Below are positions 6,223 through 6,239 of a stretch of DNA of 6,239 bases, one piece after another; within the stretch, counting starts at the first letter, position 1, and each line of letters starts with the position of its first letter. The notes below the pieces were generated by a model that saw only the letters and a program-made list of their open reading frames with translations, searched no databases and was not told where the DNA came from. The position numbers and the translations under genes were made by a program. Origin of the DNA: an uncultured Solobacterium sp. (GTDB lineage Bacteria; Bacillota_I; Bacilli_A; Erysipelotrichales; Erysipelotrichaceae); the NCBI GenBank assembly GCA_937910655.1, contig CALEMV010000054.1, forward strand, positions 1 through 6,239, read 5' to 3'.

Positions 6223-6239
6223 TTTATCTTCGACATACT
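6219..6239 (-). CDS. Possible 3' end of an upstream gene (partial)
   Basis: Only seven codons are visible. In one frame the window edge reads Ser-Met-Ser-Lys-Ile-Lys followed by TGA, and that TGA overlaps the prepilin peptidase start as ATGA. This is the same coupling arrangement seen between the kinase and the last gene of the operon. The reading frame is a guess from the overlap alone, and the product cannot be identified. The sequence could equally be untranslated leader, or the prepilin peptidase could itself extend upstream. Confidence 0.3.
   Translation of the reverse strand, partial: SMSKIK

Noticed and set aside
1..6239. Mobile elements, CRISPR arrays, tRNA or rRNA genes
   Set aside because: No inverted terminal repeats, transposase motifs, regularly spaced repeats or RNA-gene signatures were seen. 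The strand is almost completely filled by the six coding genes.

Overview
The window is a solid block of six genes, all on the minus strand, so transcription runs from high to low coordinates. The DNA is AT-rich, the Shine-Dalgarno sequences are strong and Gram-positive in style (GGAGGTGA, GAGAGGG, GGGGG), and the families present (DUF6382-type FHA protein, WG-repeat protein, Hanks-type kinase with PP2C phosphatase, short prepilin peptidase) are typical of anaerobic Firmicutes of the Lachnospiraceae/Erysipelotrichaceae kind. I cannot name the species. Family names rest on recognised motifs; no search was run.

Layout in transcription order. (1) 6222-5647: A24 prepilin peptidase, short single-domain form. 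(2) 5645-4305: membrane-anchored protein with a TPR-like helical region and a C-terminal array of about seven WG repeats. (3) 4291-2897: DUF6382-like N-terminal domain, long disordered linker and C-terminal FHA domain. (4) 2881-2111: PP2C-family Ser/Thr phosphatase. (5) 2098-398: transmembrane Ser/Thr kinase with a large, non-PASTA extracytoplasmic helical domain. (6) 401-9: small single-pass membrane protein with a cytosolic tail. Gaps run from a 4-bp overlap to 15 bp, with no internal promoter or terminator visible, so this looks like one operon. A few bases at the right edge fit the 3' end of another upstream gene, and the operon probably continues past that edge. No stretch over 300 bases lacks a gene.

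How the parts may work together. The kinase, phosphatase and FHA protein make a complete threonine-phosphorylation circuit (writer, eraser, reader). The most interesting signal is a short motif, E-T-T-V-L, found just before the FHA domain and twice more (as E-T-T-V-L-T-E) in the tail of the small membrane protein. It resembles the ETTxVF phospho-switch of the actinobacterial FHA proteins GarA/OdhI. A parsimonious model is that the kinase phosphorylates these sites, and the FHA domain then binds either its own linker (closed form) or the membrane tail (recruited form), with the PP2C enzyme resetting the switch. The prepilin peptidase suggests that the output is a type IV/Tad-like pilus or related secretion machine encoded outside the window. 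That link is inference from gene order.
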